A stretch of 64,000 bases of DNA, taken from Paenibacillus sp. L3-i20 (GTDB taxonomy: Bacteria > Bacillota > Bacilli > Paenibacillales > Paenibacillaceae). Made by a program: the position numbers and the translations under genes. Positions 9,491-18,775 of this stretch are shown here, one piece after another. The DNA lies in the NCBI RefSeq assembly GCF_022180385.2, contig NZ_BQME02000001.1, forward strand, positions 372,001-436,000, in the 5' to 3' direction. The notes under the pieces were generated by a model. The model did no database searches. It worked only from the letters and a program-made list of their open reading frames with translations, and was not told the DNA's origin. Every line of letters starts with the position of its first letter. The first letter of the stretch is position 1.

Positions 9491-10168
9491 CTACTCGTTC
9501 TTTGGATAATAGGAATACCCCGGGTATTTTACTATAAACAATTTTTCCTTCTGCAAATATTTGATGAATTCTGGTCCTACATTTAGGTTATTTTCTACTA
9601 GTTGTTGCGGTGTGAGAGCCATCCACTGATTCAGCGAAACATCTTCAAAGCGGTCACTCTTAAACATCACCAGAACCCATAAGCTTTGATTTCCAGTAAT
9701 CTGGATATAATGACCAAATGCAAACGGTACATATCCGACATCCCCAGCACGATAATCGAAAGTTCGAGCTGTACCATTAGGTGCCATAACCGTCATGCGC
9801 GCTGTGCTCGAAATATAATATTGCCATTCATCATTGTTTGGATGCAAGTGCATTTCTCTCATAGCGCCCGGTTTGATTTCTAACAACGATGCGGCTATTT
9901 GAGTCGAAATAGGAAAATTGGTTGAGTCTCATGTTCACCCCCGCAAGTGTAGTGGCTATCGGCAACTTCCCGCGACCAGCCGCCGCATATGGATGTCAGA
10001 GAACGAGAACTTCAGGTTTGGAAGCGTCCCGGCATCAATGACAGGTGGAACTAACATATCGGGGTTCTCCATGTCTCGCATGGCGTCCCGTGGGCCCAAA
10101 TCCCACCAACCGATACCATTACTCCTTATCGGTAGCAGTATATGTCCACTCCATGTTTTATTTTCCAA
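9491..10168 (-). pseudogene. oxdD: Oxalate decarboxylase, decayed: first cupin deleted and frameshifted
   Basis: Two pieces of a bicupin oxalate decarboxylase remain. The 5' piece (10168 to about 9956) reads GPRDAMRDMENPDMLVPP and LPNLKFSFSDIHM, the usual family N-terminus. It then breaks: GGWSREV continues in a second frame and [14 protein letters not shown] in a third. At about 9920 this joins [20 protein letters not shown], which belongs to the start of the second cupin. The second cupin then runs intact to 9491 with [16 protein letters not shown] and [13 protein letters not shown]. So the whole first cupin (about 170 residues) is gone. OxdC/OxdD are normally about 385 residues and need both metal sites, so a working enzyme is unlikely. 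The 131-residue cupin ORF might still be translated. Confidence 0.85.
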
Positions 10169-10247
10169 ATACCCCCCGTTCTATTCACATTGTACTCACT
10201 GCTGTTCAATCCCTAATTTAAGGTATGAATATTTTTGGATTTAGAAA

Positions 10248-10293
10248 TGAAAAAAGACCTCCCGTCGTTCAATTATGAACTTCGAGAGGGTCC
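10248..10293 (-). terminator. Terminator of the ctpB-like gene
   Basis: An imperfect hairpin lies between 10256 and 10292. On the minus strand it begins GACCCTCTCG, ends CGGGAGGTC and is followed by six T. It starts 13 bases after the protease stop codon. Confidence 0.7.
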
Positions 10294-10305
10294 CTTGTAT
10301 GTTTA

Positions 10306-11727
10306 CTATTTATTTTTTAATACTTCAATACCTTTAAGCAACTGAGTGTCTTCTTTTTCAAGCTTCGTACGGAGAAGCTCAATTAATCGATATCCAGTTT
10401 TGTCATCAAACTGTCCAGTTGCTTGCAAGCCTTCTGCCGATTGGAACTTTTTGAGTGCATTTTCCGTTTCTACATCGAATACACCTTCTGCTCCAACTGG
10501 CCCATAGCCCAATTCCTTCAACATCGTTTGAATCGTCTTCACGTCGTCGCCATAGCTGCCACGTTTCATCTCTACTCCAATAGCAAGCGGTCTTAGAGTT
10601 GCATAATCAGGAAGCGGTACGACATGATCAGGGGCTACACCCTCCTTGTTTATCCAAACACCCCCCGGTGTTTTCCACTGGGCTTCCGTAAGTGTCAATA
10701 CAGATCCGTCAGGGAACTGATTAAATGCCTGAACGACACCTTTGCCATACGTTTTTTCGCCTATTACAACAGCTCCAGCAGATTCCTTAAGTGCAGCAGC
10801 CATTACTTCGCTTGCGCTAGCGGAACGATTATTAACAAGAACAGCTATTGGAATCGTCCATTGGTCCTTCTGATGTGAGCGGTAGCTAATAATATTACTT
10901 TCATTTTTGTATACAACGTCCAATATTTTTTTATCTTTTGGTATTAGTATGCTTGCAATATCAATCGTTGATTTCAAAAGCCCGCCCGGATTCGATCGCA
11001 TGTCGAGCAATAAACCCTTTAATGGACCTTCTTTCTCAAGCTTTGCAAGCTCAGCTTCAAATTCCTTAGCTGTGTCTTCTGCAAATCGACTAATCGTCAC
11101 ATGACCGATATCGCCTGCAAGTCGTTCAGAAGTGACTGTATGTACAGGAATGGCAGCACGCTTAAGCGTAACTTTAAGCGGTTCTTTCTCCCCTCCTCTT
11201 AGAAGTGTCAACGTAACAGATGAACCTTCTTCGCCACGGACAAGGGCAAGAAGTTCATGGAAGGACTTCCCTTTCATTTCCTTCCCATCCACTTCCAAAA
11301 TCGCATCGCCAGGCAACACCCCGCCACGCTCCGCCGGCATATCTTTAATAACCGTTGTAATAATGAATAGTCCTTCTTCTTGCCTCATCTCAGCACCTAT
11401 GCCATAAAACTGTCCTTCATAGGATTGCGTATATTCCTCCCCTTTTTCTCCAACCAAATATTGCGAATAAGGGTCTTCAAGCGATGCGACCATTCCCTCC
11501 GCCGCACCATTAATTAACTTTCCAGGTGTAGCGCCATCCAAGTAATCATTTAATATTTTTGTGTACGAAGCATTCAATTGCTTAAATTCTGGTTCCTTTA
11601 AAATAGGATAACGCATACTTGTTGAGAGCATTCCAAAAACATAACCGATTCCGATCAGCAATACTATCCCAATAACATATAAGAAGCCCGATCGTTGCTT
11701 AGCTGGTGTATCAGTGTAGTTGTTCAT
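10306..11727 (-). CDS. ctpB: C-terminal processing peptidase, S41 family, with PDZ and PG-binding domains
   Basis: 473 residues. A membrane anchor at 14–35 puts the catalytic part outside the membrane. Domains: PDZ at about 105–190, S41 protease core at about 200–370, peptidoglycan-binding domain 1 at 389–452. By comparison with B. subtilis CtpB the catalytic residues are Ser304 (in RSASASEV), Lys329 and Gln333 (in GEKTYGKGVVQ), all present. In B. subtilis CtpB cleaves SpoIVFA and helps activate sigma-K during sporulation; a paralogous CtpA-like role is equally possible. The ATG at 11727 has AAGGAGA upstream. Single gene with its own terminator, divergent from the HAD gene. Confidence 0.88.
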   Translation of the reverse strand: MNNYTDTPAKQRSGFLYVIGIVLLIGIGYVFGMLSTSMRYPILKEPEFKQLNASYTKILNDYLDGATPGKLINGAAEGMVASLEDPYSQYLVGEKGEEYTQSYEGQFYGIGAEMRQEEGLFIITTVIKDMPAERGGVLPGDAILEVDGKEMKGKSFHELLALVRGEEGSSVTLTLLRGGEKEPLKVTLKRAAIPVHTVTSERLAGDIGHVTISRFAEDTAKEFEAELAKLEKEGPLKGLLLDMRSNPGGLLKSTIDIASILIPKDKKILDVVYKNESNIISYRSHQKDQWTIPIAVLVNNRSASASEVMAAALKESAGAVVIGEKTYGKGVVQAFNQFPDGSVLTLTEAQWKTPGGVWINKEGVAPDHVVPLPDYATLRPLAIGVEMKRGSYGDDVKTIQTMLKELGYGPVGAEGVFDVETENALKKFQSAEGLQATGQFDDKTGYRLIELLRTKLEKEDTQLLKGIEVLKNK

Positions 11728-11816
11728 TCCATTATCTCCTTGTATGTATGCTAGTTTTTCGCTACAATCATCCTTATTGTTACTATAGTGACAGGGAGAG
11801 GAGCTACACCCCTAGT

Positions 11817-12626
11817 ATGTATAAGCTGATTGCCATTGATGTAGACGATACATTATTAAATGATGAACTAATTGTGACCGAAGGTACAAAAAAAGCAATG
11901 GAGGCCGCTATTGCACAAGGTGTGACCGTCACACTGGCCACTGGACGTATGTTCGCTTCCGCTCAAAAGATCGCGAGCCAAATTAATCTTAATGTACCTA
12001 TTATTACTTATCAGGGAGCACTCGTCAAAACACTGCTCGACGGACAAGTATTATATGAACGGTATGTGCCTATAGATGCAGCTAAAGAACTCCACGCTTA
12101 CTGTGAGAAAAACGGACTTCATCTTCAGCTGTATGTAAATGATGAACTTTATGGCGCACATGATAATGATCGAATAAAAGCCTACTCAGAGCTTACTAAT
12201 ATTCCATATCGTATCGAACCAGACACGAATAAACTCATCGAGCAACCGATGAACAAACTACTCATTATCGACGAACCGGAGCGTCTGGATGAGATCGCTC
12301 TCGAGCTTCAACCGCTTATTGGAGATCGTGTTCATATTACGAAGTCAAAAGCGCACTACTTGGAGTTTATGCATAAGGAAGGAACAAAAGGACATGCACT
12401 CCAATTTTTGGCTTCTCACCTTGGCTGCACGATGAATGAAACGATTGCAATCGGAGATGCGTGGAACGATCGTGAGATGATTGAAGCAGCAGGACTTGGT
12501 GTTGCGATGGGAAATGCTGTTGATACGTTGAAGGCACTTGCCGATTACGTTACTCTTTCAAACAACGATGATGGTGTGAAACATGTTATTGATAAATTTG
12601 TACTAAAAAGTACCGAAAAAGCGTAA
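11817..12626 (+). CDS. Cof-type HAD-IIB sugar-phosphate phosphatase
   Basis: 269 residues from ATG at 11817; the reading frame is open further upstream, but family N-termini begin at MYKLIAIDVDDTLL. HAD motif I DVDDT has the nucleophile Asp8 and Asp10. Motif II sits in LATGR, the motif III lysine in TKSKAHYLEF, and motif IV is GDAWNDREMI. The C2 cap between about 85 and 190 makes it a Cof/YkrA/YwpJ-type enzyme, which usually dephosphorylates sugar phosphates or flavin precursors. The substrate cannot be read from sequence. An AGGAG lies 13 bases before the start, rather far. Confidence 0.85.
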   Translation: MYKLIAIDVDDTLLNDELIVTEGTKKAMEAAIAQGVTVTLATGRMFASAQKIASQINLNVPIITYQGALVKTLLDGQVLYERYVPIDAAKELHAYCEKNGLHLQLYVNDELYGAHDNDRIKAYSELTNIPYRIEPDTNKLIEQPMNKLLIIDEPERLDEIALELQPLIGDRVHITKSKAHYLEFMHKEGTKGHALQFLASHLGCTMNETIAIGDAWNDREMIEAAGLGVAMGNAVDTLKALADYVTLSNNDDGVKHVIDKFVLKSTEKA

Positions 12627-12725
12627 ACGGCTAAAACCGTCCTTTGGAGGCTTAGCTTACGTTTCGCGGAGAAATATAAGCCTCTTATATGATGAAAAAC
12701 TTATAAGTTCTTATATTTTAAACGA

Positions 12726-12754
12726 ACAGCCCCGTGAGTAAATCACGGGGCTGT
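12726..12754. terminator. Perfect 12-bp GC-rich hairpin after the HAD gene
   Basis: ACAGCCCCGTGA pairs perfectly with TCACGGGGCTGT around a 5-base loop. There is no T-run on the plus strand, and the ribosome binding site of the next gene starts 6 bases later. It may be a weak terminator or a 5'-UTR hairpin of the CWC gene. Confidence 0.55.
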
Positions 12755-12776
12755 CCCTTAAAGGAGTGATATAACA

Positions 12777-13001
12777 TTGAGTGATAGATGTCCGCTATGT
12801 GGAGAAAACAACAAATGCGAGATGGAGCAATCCGCCCCGCTTTCCGACTGCTGGTGCTTCCACACAACTATTCCTAAAGAACTGCTCGCACTTATTCCAG
12901 AGACTAGCCTTGGTAAAGCTTGTATATGTAATAACTGCGTCAAAAACTTCAGAAATTCAGCTTCAAAGAATGACTCCTTGAAAATCCCCCATGCACCATA
13001 A
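12777..13001 (+). CDS. Cysteine-rich CWC-family protein
   Basis: 74 residues. The start is TTG at 12777 with AAAGGAG upstream. Eight cysteines are arranged as CPLCGENNKC, CWC and CICNNC, matching the Cys_rich_CWC family of small, probably metal-binding proteins of unknown function. It stands alone, converging on the iron-transport operon with a 19-base gap. No membrane segment or signal peptide is seen. Confidence 0.75.
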   Translation: MSDRCPLCGENNKCEMEQSAPLSDCWCFHTTIPKELLALIPETSLGKACICNNCVKNFRNSASKNDSLKIPHAP

Positions 13002-13020
13002 CGATAAACTCTTATTTCAC

Positions 13021-13674
13021 TTATGCTAATACAAGTGACGGCATTCGAACGATGCGATCACAAATGGCATCCGCATCCTCTTGGTCATGCGTCACCAAAA
13101 TGGACGTAATGCCTGATATCCGCAAGAGCCCCCTCAGCTCTTCCCGTATACTTGCTCTAAGGTCTGCATCGAGATTACTAAAGGGTTCGTCCATTAAGAG
13201 CAGCTTCGGCTTTGGAGCGAGTGCGCGGGCGAATGCGACACGTTGCTGCTGACCTCCGCTCAGTTCATGAGGATAACGTTTCCCATAACTCTCAAGCCTC
13301 ACCAGCTCCAACATCTCAGACACACGTTCCTTACGCTCCGAGCGGCCCATGTTGTGCAGACCGAATGCTACATTTTGTGCAACTGTCATATGAGGAAATA
13401 AAGCGTAGTCCTGAAACACCATTCCAACTCCGCGGCGCTCAGGCTGAACACAATGAAGATCACTAACCATCGTTACACCATCAATATTCAAAGTTCCAGC
13501 TTTAGGCGTTTCTAGACCGGCAACTAGTCTCAGAAATGTGCTTTTCCCACTGCCGCTCTGCCCTAGCAGCCCTACAATTTCCCCTTGATTCAGATCTAGT
13601 GAAAAGTCCACAATCACATCAGAGGAGGAACCTGGATAGGCGTAAGTCATATTGTTCACTGATACAAATGTCAT
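13021..13674 (-). CDS. fbpC: Fe3+ ABC transporter ATP-binding protein, short form
   Basis: 217 residues from ATG at 13674, which overlaps the permease stop as ATGA and has AAGGAGGGG 7 bases upstream; a start at 13710 inside the permease gene is less likely. Walker A GQSGSGKST, signature LSGGQQQR, Walker B LLLMDEP and switch HDQEDAD are intact. It ends just after the switch region, so the C-terminal TOBE regulatory domain of typical FbpC proteins is absent. Last gene of the Fur-boxed iron operon. It energises the permease encoded upstream. Confidence 0.85.
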   Translation of the reverse strand: MTFVSVNNMTYAYPGSSSDVIVDFSLDLNQGEIVGLLGQSGSGKSTFLRLVAGLETPKAGTLNIDGVTMVSDLHCVQPERRGVGMVFQDYALFPHMTVAQNVAFGLHNMGRSERKERVSEMLELVRLESYGKRYPHELSGGQQQRVAFARALAPKPKLLLMDEPFSNLDADLRASIREELRGLLRISGITSILVTHDQEDADAICDRIVRMPSLVLA

Positions 13675-15323
13675 TCCGTTCCCCTCCTTCCCATCCAATG
13701 ATATAGGCATACTGACACGATGCCGAGCACGATAATTAGCAAGGACGGGATAGAAGCTTGATGGATTTGCTCGTCACTTGCGTATTGATAAGCTTTCGTT
13801 GATAAAGTATCAAAGTTAAAAGGCCGAAGCAGTAATGTCAGCGGGAGTTCTTTTACAATCTCCATAAAAGCAAGAATACCTCCTGTTAACAGTGCACCTT
13901 TAATTAATGGCAAATCCACTTTAAAAAACGTTGCAGTCATTCCATGTCCGAGCATCCTCGAAGCTTCCGAATAACGGTTGCCAATCTTGTCATACCCCGC
14001 ATCAACTGCATTAAAACCAACCGATACGAATCTGATTACAAATGCAAAAACAAGCATAATTAATGACATACTTAGCACCAGCTTGTTCGATCCGAGCCCT
14101 AACGCCTCATAAAATCCCGCCAGTCTCTTATCTACCGATATAAAAACTGCCAAAACTCCAATCGACATCACTGCCCCTGGAATCGAATATCCCATCGAAA
14201 GCAGTTTGCTGAGCGTTAGTGTAAAGGTTGAGCGCCAAGTACGATTTACATTAGCAGCAACTACAGCAAGTATCATAATGAAGAGAACTGCAAAAAACGA
14301 TACAAGCAATGTATTCCCAATCATAGTAATGAACTTATCATTCCAAATATCAGAATATGTCCAAGTGGCCCACACTATTAATTGTGTAACTGGGATAAAA
14401 AACGATAATAGTGTCACCACTGTACAGAAACTAATAACTAATGTACTGCCCATGTAACCAAGTGAAATTCGGCGAAGCGGGGTGCTTCGATTGACGGGAC
14501 TATGATATCTTTTCCTCCGGCGCAACAATCTCTCAGCTATGAATATGCCAATGATTATACTCATTAACAATCCAGCCAAACGAATCGCAGAATCAACATC
14601 ATACATACCGAACCATGTTTTGAAAATTGCAGTAGTAAACGTCTGCAGTCCAAAATGTTTGGATACGCCATAATCATTAAGTACTTCAAAAGCAACAAGA
14701 CTTGCACCGCCAACGATAGCACCTTGTGATAATGGGAGCACAATTTTGAAAAATATAGCTACAGGATGTCTACCGAGAAGCCTAGCATTCTCGATGTAAG
14801 ACGCACTGTGCTTTTCCAAGAACGTTCTTGTTATTAAGTATACATATGGAAAAAGGGATAACGAAAATATGAAAATTGCGCCCTCCATCGACATAATATC
14901 AAAATAATTTTGATCGATTGTTAGTCCCAGCCTATTGCGCAAAAAAAGTTGGATACTGCCCGTGTAACTGAACATTTCCCCATACGTATATGCAGCGATA
15001 TAGGGAGGAATCGCAAGTGGAAGCACGAGTACAAACGAAAAAAATTTCCGCAAAGGAAACTCATAAGCTGCCGTCAGCCAAGCTAATGAAACACCGATAA
15101 TTAATGTAACGAATACAGCACCTACTACAAGAATCACTGACTCCCAAGCATAATCAATTAGCATATATTGCTTTATATGAGCCCAATTTTCATTCGGTTT
15201 GCTAAGTAGACCCGTCAAAATATAAAGAGACGGAAGAAGAGCTGCAAGAGCCCCTATTCCGCTTATTAACATCCAACCATTTATTTTGTGCTTAAATCTA
15301 AGGAGATGAGATAGTTTCTTCAT
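13671..15323 (-). CDS. fbpB: Fe3+ ABC transporter permease, fused two-domain type
   Basis: 550 residues and about 12 membrane segments, as in FbpB/FutB permeases that carry two binding-protein-dependent transport domains in one chain. EAA-type loops occur near residues 180–205 (ENARLLGRHPVAIFFKIVLP) and 430–455 (SEASRMLGHGMTATFFKVDL). The ATG follows the binding-protein stop codon by one base with almost no Shine-Dalgarno, which suggests translational coupling. It forms the membrane channel for ferric iron delivered by the lipoprotein encoded upstream. Confidence 0.88.
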   Translation of the reverse strand: MKKLSHLLRFKHKINGWMLISGIGALAALLPSLYILTGLLSKPNENWAHIKQYMLIDYAWESVILVVGAVFVTLIIGVSLAWLTAAYEFPLRKFFSFVLVLPLAIPPYIAAYTYGEMFSYTGSIQLFLRNRLGLTIDQNYFDIMSMEGAIFIFSLSLFPYVYLITRTFLEKHSASYIENARLLGRHPVAIFFKIVLPLSQGAIVGGASLVAFEVLNDYGVSKHFGLQTFTTAIFKTWFGMYDVDSAIRLAGLLMSIIIGIFIAERLLRRRKRYHSPVNRSTPLRRISLGYMGSTLVISFCTVVTLLSFFIPVTQLIVWATWTYSDIWNDKFITMIGNTLLVSFFAVLFIMILAVVAANVNRTWRSTFTLTLSKLLSMGYSIPGAVMSIGVLAVFISVDKRLAGFYEALGLGSNKLVLSMSLIMLVFAFVIRFVSVGFNAVDAGYDKIGNRYSEASRMLGHGMTATFFKVDLPLIKGALLTGGILAFMEIVKELPLTLLLRPFNFDTLSTKAYQYASDEQIHQASIPSLLIIVLGIVSVCLYHWMGRRGTE

Positions 15324-15324
15324 C

Positions 15325-16407
15325 CTATTTCCAGTCAGCTTTATTCATAAGCTCAGTTGCTTTTTTGTTAAATTCGTTTAGTTTCGCGTAATCAAGCTCT
15401 TGCGTTTTGAACTCTCCCCACTCTTTATGCAATGCAGGGACTTCGGCTTTCTCATTGACTGGGAACTCGAAGCTGCTGTTAATCAATTTTTCTTGAGCTT
15501 CTTTACCAGTCATATATTCAATTAGTTTAATAGCGTTTTCTTTGTTTTTTGCATGTGCAGCAAGACCAATACCACTAATATTCAAATGTGTACCTGTAGT
15601 GGACTGGTTCGGGAAAAATATGCCAATGTTTTGAGCTACTTTAACTTCTTCAGCATCTTTGGAGTTAAGCATTTGACCAACATAATACGTATTCATAATC
15701 GCTAAATCACCTAGACCAGCTACTACTGCTTTCGCTTGGTCACGGTCGCCGCCTTCTGGATCACGAGCAAGATTTCCTGCAATACCTTTAGCCCATTGCT
15801 CTGTTTGTGCTTCACCGTTCAACGCGATCATTGAAGCTACAAGCGATTGGTTGTAAAGATTTCCAGAGGTACGAACAAGCACTTTGCCTTTCCATTGCTC
15901 TTCAGTCAAAGCTTCATAAGTCGATAGTTGTTCTGGCTTAACGCGATCTTTAGCATATGCGATTATGCGCGCTCTTGTAGCTACGCCAACCCAGTTGTTG
16001 TCCTTATCACGGAATTTCGCTGGAACATTACCATTAATAACATCTGACTTGATAGGTTGTAGAACGCCGTTTTCTTTCGCATAATTCAGCACGCCACCAT
16101 CTACTGTAATAAATAGATCTGCTTCTGAGCTTTCGCCTTCACGCTTCATACGTTCAACAAGCTCTTCAGCTGTACCTTTAATTTCATTTACGACGATACC
16201 TGTTTGTTTCTCGAATTCATCAAACAATGCAAAATCTATATCATAATGTCTAGCCGTGAATACATTAACGACTTGATTCTTTTTCGCCGCTCCTGCATTT
16301 TCAACAGCTTTCTCTTCACCTTTGCTACTTTCTGAACCACATGCAGACAAAACGAATACTGCCATCATCATTAGTGTAAGAAAACCTGCTACATACTTCT
16401 GTCTCAT
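15325..16407 (-). CDS. fbpA: Fe3+-binding lipoprotein of ABC transporter
   Basis: 360 residues. The signal peptide ends in a lipobox, LSAC (Cys23). The mature part is a class II periplasmic-binding fold of the FbpA/FutA iron-binding family (VNVFTARHYDIDFALFDEFE at the start). The late Tyr-Tyr (NTYYVGQML) is at the place where this family ligates iron. First gene of the operon and preceded by a Fur box, so expression should rise in iron starvation. Thiamine- or phosphonate-type binding proteins share the fold, but the Fur box and the double-domain permease favour iron. Confidence 0.88.
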   Translation of the reverse strand: MRQKYVAGFLTLMMMAVFVLSACGSESSKGEEKAVENAGAAKKNQVVNVFTARHYDIDFALFDEFEKQTGIVVNEIKGTAEELVERMKREGESSEADLFITVDGGVLNYAKENGVLQPIKSDVINGNVPAKFRDKDNNWVGVATRARIIAYAKDRVKPEQLSTYEALTEEQWKGKVLVRTSGNLYNQSLVASMIALNGEAQTEQWAKGIAGNLARDPEGGDRDQAKAVVAGLGDLAIMNTYYVGQMLNSKDAEEVKVAQNIGIFFPNQSTTGTHLNISGIGLAAHAKNKENAIKLIEYMTGKEAQEKLINSSFEFPVNEKAEVPALHKEWGEFKTQELDYAKLNEFNKKATELMNKADWK

Positions 16408-16442
16408 CGTTTGACTCCCTCTCGTTTCCGATCGTTTTATTT

Positions 16443-16461
16443 GATAATGAATATCATTACC
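16443..16461. promoter_or_regulatory. Fur box upstream of the iron ABC operon
   Basis: GATAATGAATATCATTACC matches the 19-bp Fur consensus at 16 of 19 positions and is an inverted repeat. It lies 36–54 bases before the fbpA start, just downstream of a TACAAT –10-like hexamer on the minus strand, so bound Fur-Fe2+ would block transcription. Confidence 0.85.
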
Positions 16462-16518
16462 AAACTTATTGTATATGATGAAAATGAGAAAACGCTGTGA
16501 AAACGAAAATAATACAGG

Positions 16519-17937
16519 CTATTTCTTGATTGTCGAATGAATTGGGATAATCATAATTGCGCTTGTCCCTCCTTCGGGATGGCTTAACAAGCGAATATCT
16601 CCCTTTATGTTCATTGCAATATGTTTTGCAATAGATAACCCTAGGCCGTAACCCTCACTACTGCCGTTTCTCGATTTGTCCGCACGGTAGAAACGATCCC
16701 AAACAAATGGCATATCCTCCTCCGAAATCCCAATGCCAAAATCTTTTACCGTAAGCGTCACATTCTCTTTGTTACTCGAGCCACAAATGACTATATCTTT
16801 ACTGTTCCCCGAATACTTAATTGCATTGTCAACAAAAATATGAATAATTTGCTCCAGCTGAATGTCACTCATTTTCAGTGTCAAACCTTGAAGCGGATCA
16901 ATCTCAAGTTGGAATTTAAAATGTGGATGAACAACTTCTATCTTCTTAACTGCCTCCGATATCACTTCGACTGGGTTGGAACAACACTCATTCACTTTTA
17001 TTGCATTCAATTGTTCTGCACGGGATAAGACTAACAAATCTTCCACCAGACCTTTCAGTCGAACTAATTCGGTCATAGAAATTTGTAGCGACTCCTCCAG
17101 CACTTTTGGATCGTTTTTTCCCCATCTGCGCAAGAGTGCCAAATGTCCTTCAATAATAGCGATTGGAGTCCGAAGTTCATGAGAAGCATCCTCCACAAAT
17201 TGTTTTTGCTGATGAAACGATCGTTCCACTTGATCCATCATGTCGTTAAACATCTTTTTAAGTGATGAGATGTCGTCATTGGCACTGCCAGGTGACATTC
17301 TCTCTTGCAGTCCATTTTGTTTTACTTTTCGGATTGTTTCATTCATCGATTGCAAAGGTTTCATGAGCCCTCTAGCCAACAATTGACCACCTAATCCACA
17401 TATGATGATGCCCACAAAACAGCTTATCAGCATAATGCGATAAAATGCCGTTATTAACCGCTCAATTTCACCTATACTTCGAACAACCTCCACCGTTCCT
17501 TGAAAGCTGAATATCGTAATAGGTTTCCTCATAACAATCATTTCGTTTTCTACAAATAACACATCTCTGCTATGTTCGTCCGTTAGCTTTCGATTAACCC
17601 ATTGCTCAGACATATTATCTGCTGCAACCACAATGGGCTCCCCTTCCTCTGACAATATTCTAATCATGCCATTCCGCACATTTTCTCTTTCCAAAAAAGT
17701 AAGAATAAGAGCATGATTTTGTTGTTCCAGAGTAATTTCTTTGGCGAGCAGTACGTTAAGAAGTTCTTTCATCTCTCGTTCAATTCGTTGTTCTTCCTGC
17801 TTCATCATCCACTTTTCTACAAATACGAATTGGACGACATTGTTAGCAACAAACAGAAGACATAACAATAGAGCCGCCCATATCGTCAGCTTCCAATGTA
17901 TAGGGATGTATGAGAAAATCGATAATATTCGCTTCAT
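16519..17937 (-). CDS. Sensor histidine kinase
   Basis: 472 residues. Membrane segments lie at about 18–40 and 164–188 with a roughly 120-residue external sensor between them. HAMP follows at about 190–240, then HisKA with His253 in ASHELRTP and HATPase_c with DNAIKYS, DFGIGI and GYGLGL. It resembles the ArlS/CssS type of OmpR-linked kinases. The ATG overlaps the response-regulator stop as ATGA. It sits between the iron operon and fur, but the sensor region shows no iron-binding motif I can recognise, so the signal is unknown. Confidence 0.88.
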   Translation of the reverse strand: MKRILSIFSYIPIHWKLTIWAALLLCLLFVANNVVQFVFVEKWMMKQEEQRIEREMKELLNVLLAKEITLEQQNHALILTFLERENVRNGMIRILSEEGEPIVVAADNMSEQWVNRKLTDEHSRDVLFVENEMIVMRKPITIFSFQGTVEVVRSIGEIERLITAFYRIMLISCFVGIIICGLGGQLLARGLMKPLQSMNETIRKVKQNGLQERMSPGSANDDISSLKKMFNDMMDQVERSFHQQKQFVEDASHELRTPIAIIEGHLALLRRWGKNDPKVLEESLQISMTELVRLKGLVEDLLVLSRAEQLNAIKVNECCSNPVEVISEAVKKIEVVHPHFKFQLEIDPLQGLTLKMSDIQLEQIIHIFVDNAIKYSGNSKDIVICGSSNKENVTLTVKDFGIGISEEDMPFVWDRFYRADKSRNGSSEGYGLGLSIAKHIAMNIKGDIRLLSHPEGGTSAIMIIPIHSTIKK

Positions 17938-18611
17938 TTCCGCATCACATATCCGATACCGCGAACGGATTCTATATAGCTAGTCGTACCAGGGAGATCA
18001 ATTTTATTACGCAAGTATCGAACGTAAACATCTACGACATTCGTATCCACCACTGCATTATAGCCCCACACTATATCAAGCAACGTTTCTCTATGCAGCA
18101 CGCGATTAATATTTTTCATAAAAGCCTCCAGCAATGCGAATTCACGTTTCGTTAAATCGATTGTATCCGTTCCGCGGCTAACGATTCGGGAAGATGAATC
18201 AAGTCGCAAAATACCGCAGCTGAGCAGGTACTGGCTTTCTTCGACTACTTCTTGCTGTCTTCGGAACACTACTCTAATTCTTGCCAATAGCTCTTCAATC
18301 GCAAAAGGTTTCGAAATATAATCGTCTGCTCCACTATCGAGTCCAGAAACTCGATCCGTAATACTATCTCTAGCGGTAATCATCAATATCGGTACTTGCT
18401 TCATCTTTCTGATCCTCTTACATACTTCTAAACCATCTATTCCAGGTAACATGAGATCCAATAAAATGATGTCCCATTGTTCTGCCAAAGCCAGCTCCAA
18501 TCCCGTAGTTCCATCCAAAGCAGTAGTTACAGCAAAACCCTCGTGTTGAAGTTCCAACTCAATAAATCTCGCAAGATTAACCTCATCTTCAATGAGTAAA
18601 ATACGTCTCAA
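17934..18611 (-). CDS. OmpR-family response regulator
   Basis: 225 residues from a TTG start at 18611 with GGAGGG 8 bases upstream. The receiver domain (1–115) has acidic pocket E8/D9, phospho-acceptor Asp52 (LDLMLPG) and a conserved Lys in KPF. The winged-helix DNA-binding domain (about 130–225) ends in the usual VRGIGYVM. First gene of the pair; the kinase follows with an ATGA overlap. Targets are not evident. Confidence 0.9.
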   Translation of the reverse strand: MRRILLIEDEVNLARFIELELQHEGFAVTTALDGTTGLELALAEQWDIILLDLMLPGIDGLEVCKRIRKMKQVPILMITARDSITDRVSGLDSGADDYISKPFAIEELLARIRVVFRRQQEVVEESQYLLSCGILRLDSSSRIVSRGTDTIDLTKREFALLEAFMKNINRVLHRETLLDIVWGYNAVVDTNVVDVYVRYLRNKIDLPGTTSYIESVRGIGYVMRK

Positions 18612-18699
18612 AACTTAGTCCCTCCTTTTTCTACTATACCGGACACTCCATCATCTTCCCCATTCTAGTGACATCCATTCTCAGCGTCAAATGGAATAA

Positions 18700-18736
18700 G
18701 AAAAAAGCTATACAGTAAGAGAACCTGTATAGCCAT
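18700..18736 (-). terminator. Terminator of fur
   Basis: GCTATACAG (18707–18715) pairs with CTGTATAGC (18725–18733). On the minus strand it is followed by six T. It lies 40 bases after the fur stop and isolates fur from the response-regulator gene. Confidence 0.85.
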
Positions 18737-18775
18737 TCGTTTTCTATAGGGAAATCCACATATGTTGTCTTATAA

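Noticed and set aside
9956-10244. Separate genes in the oxalate decarboxylase region (108- and 70-codon frames)
   Set aside because: One is antisense; the other is only the N-terminal scrap of the pseudogene.
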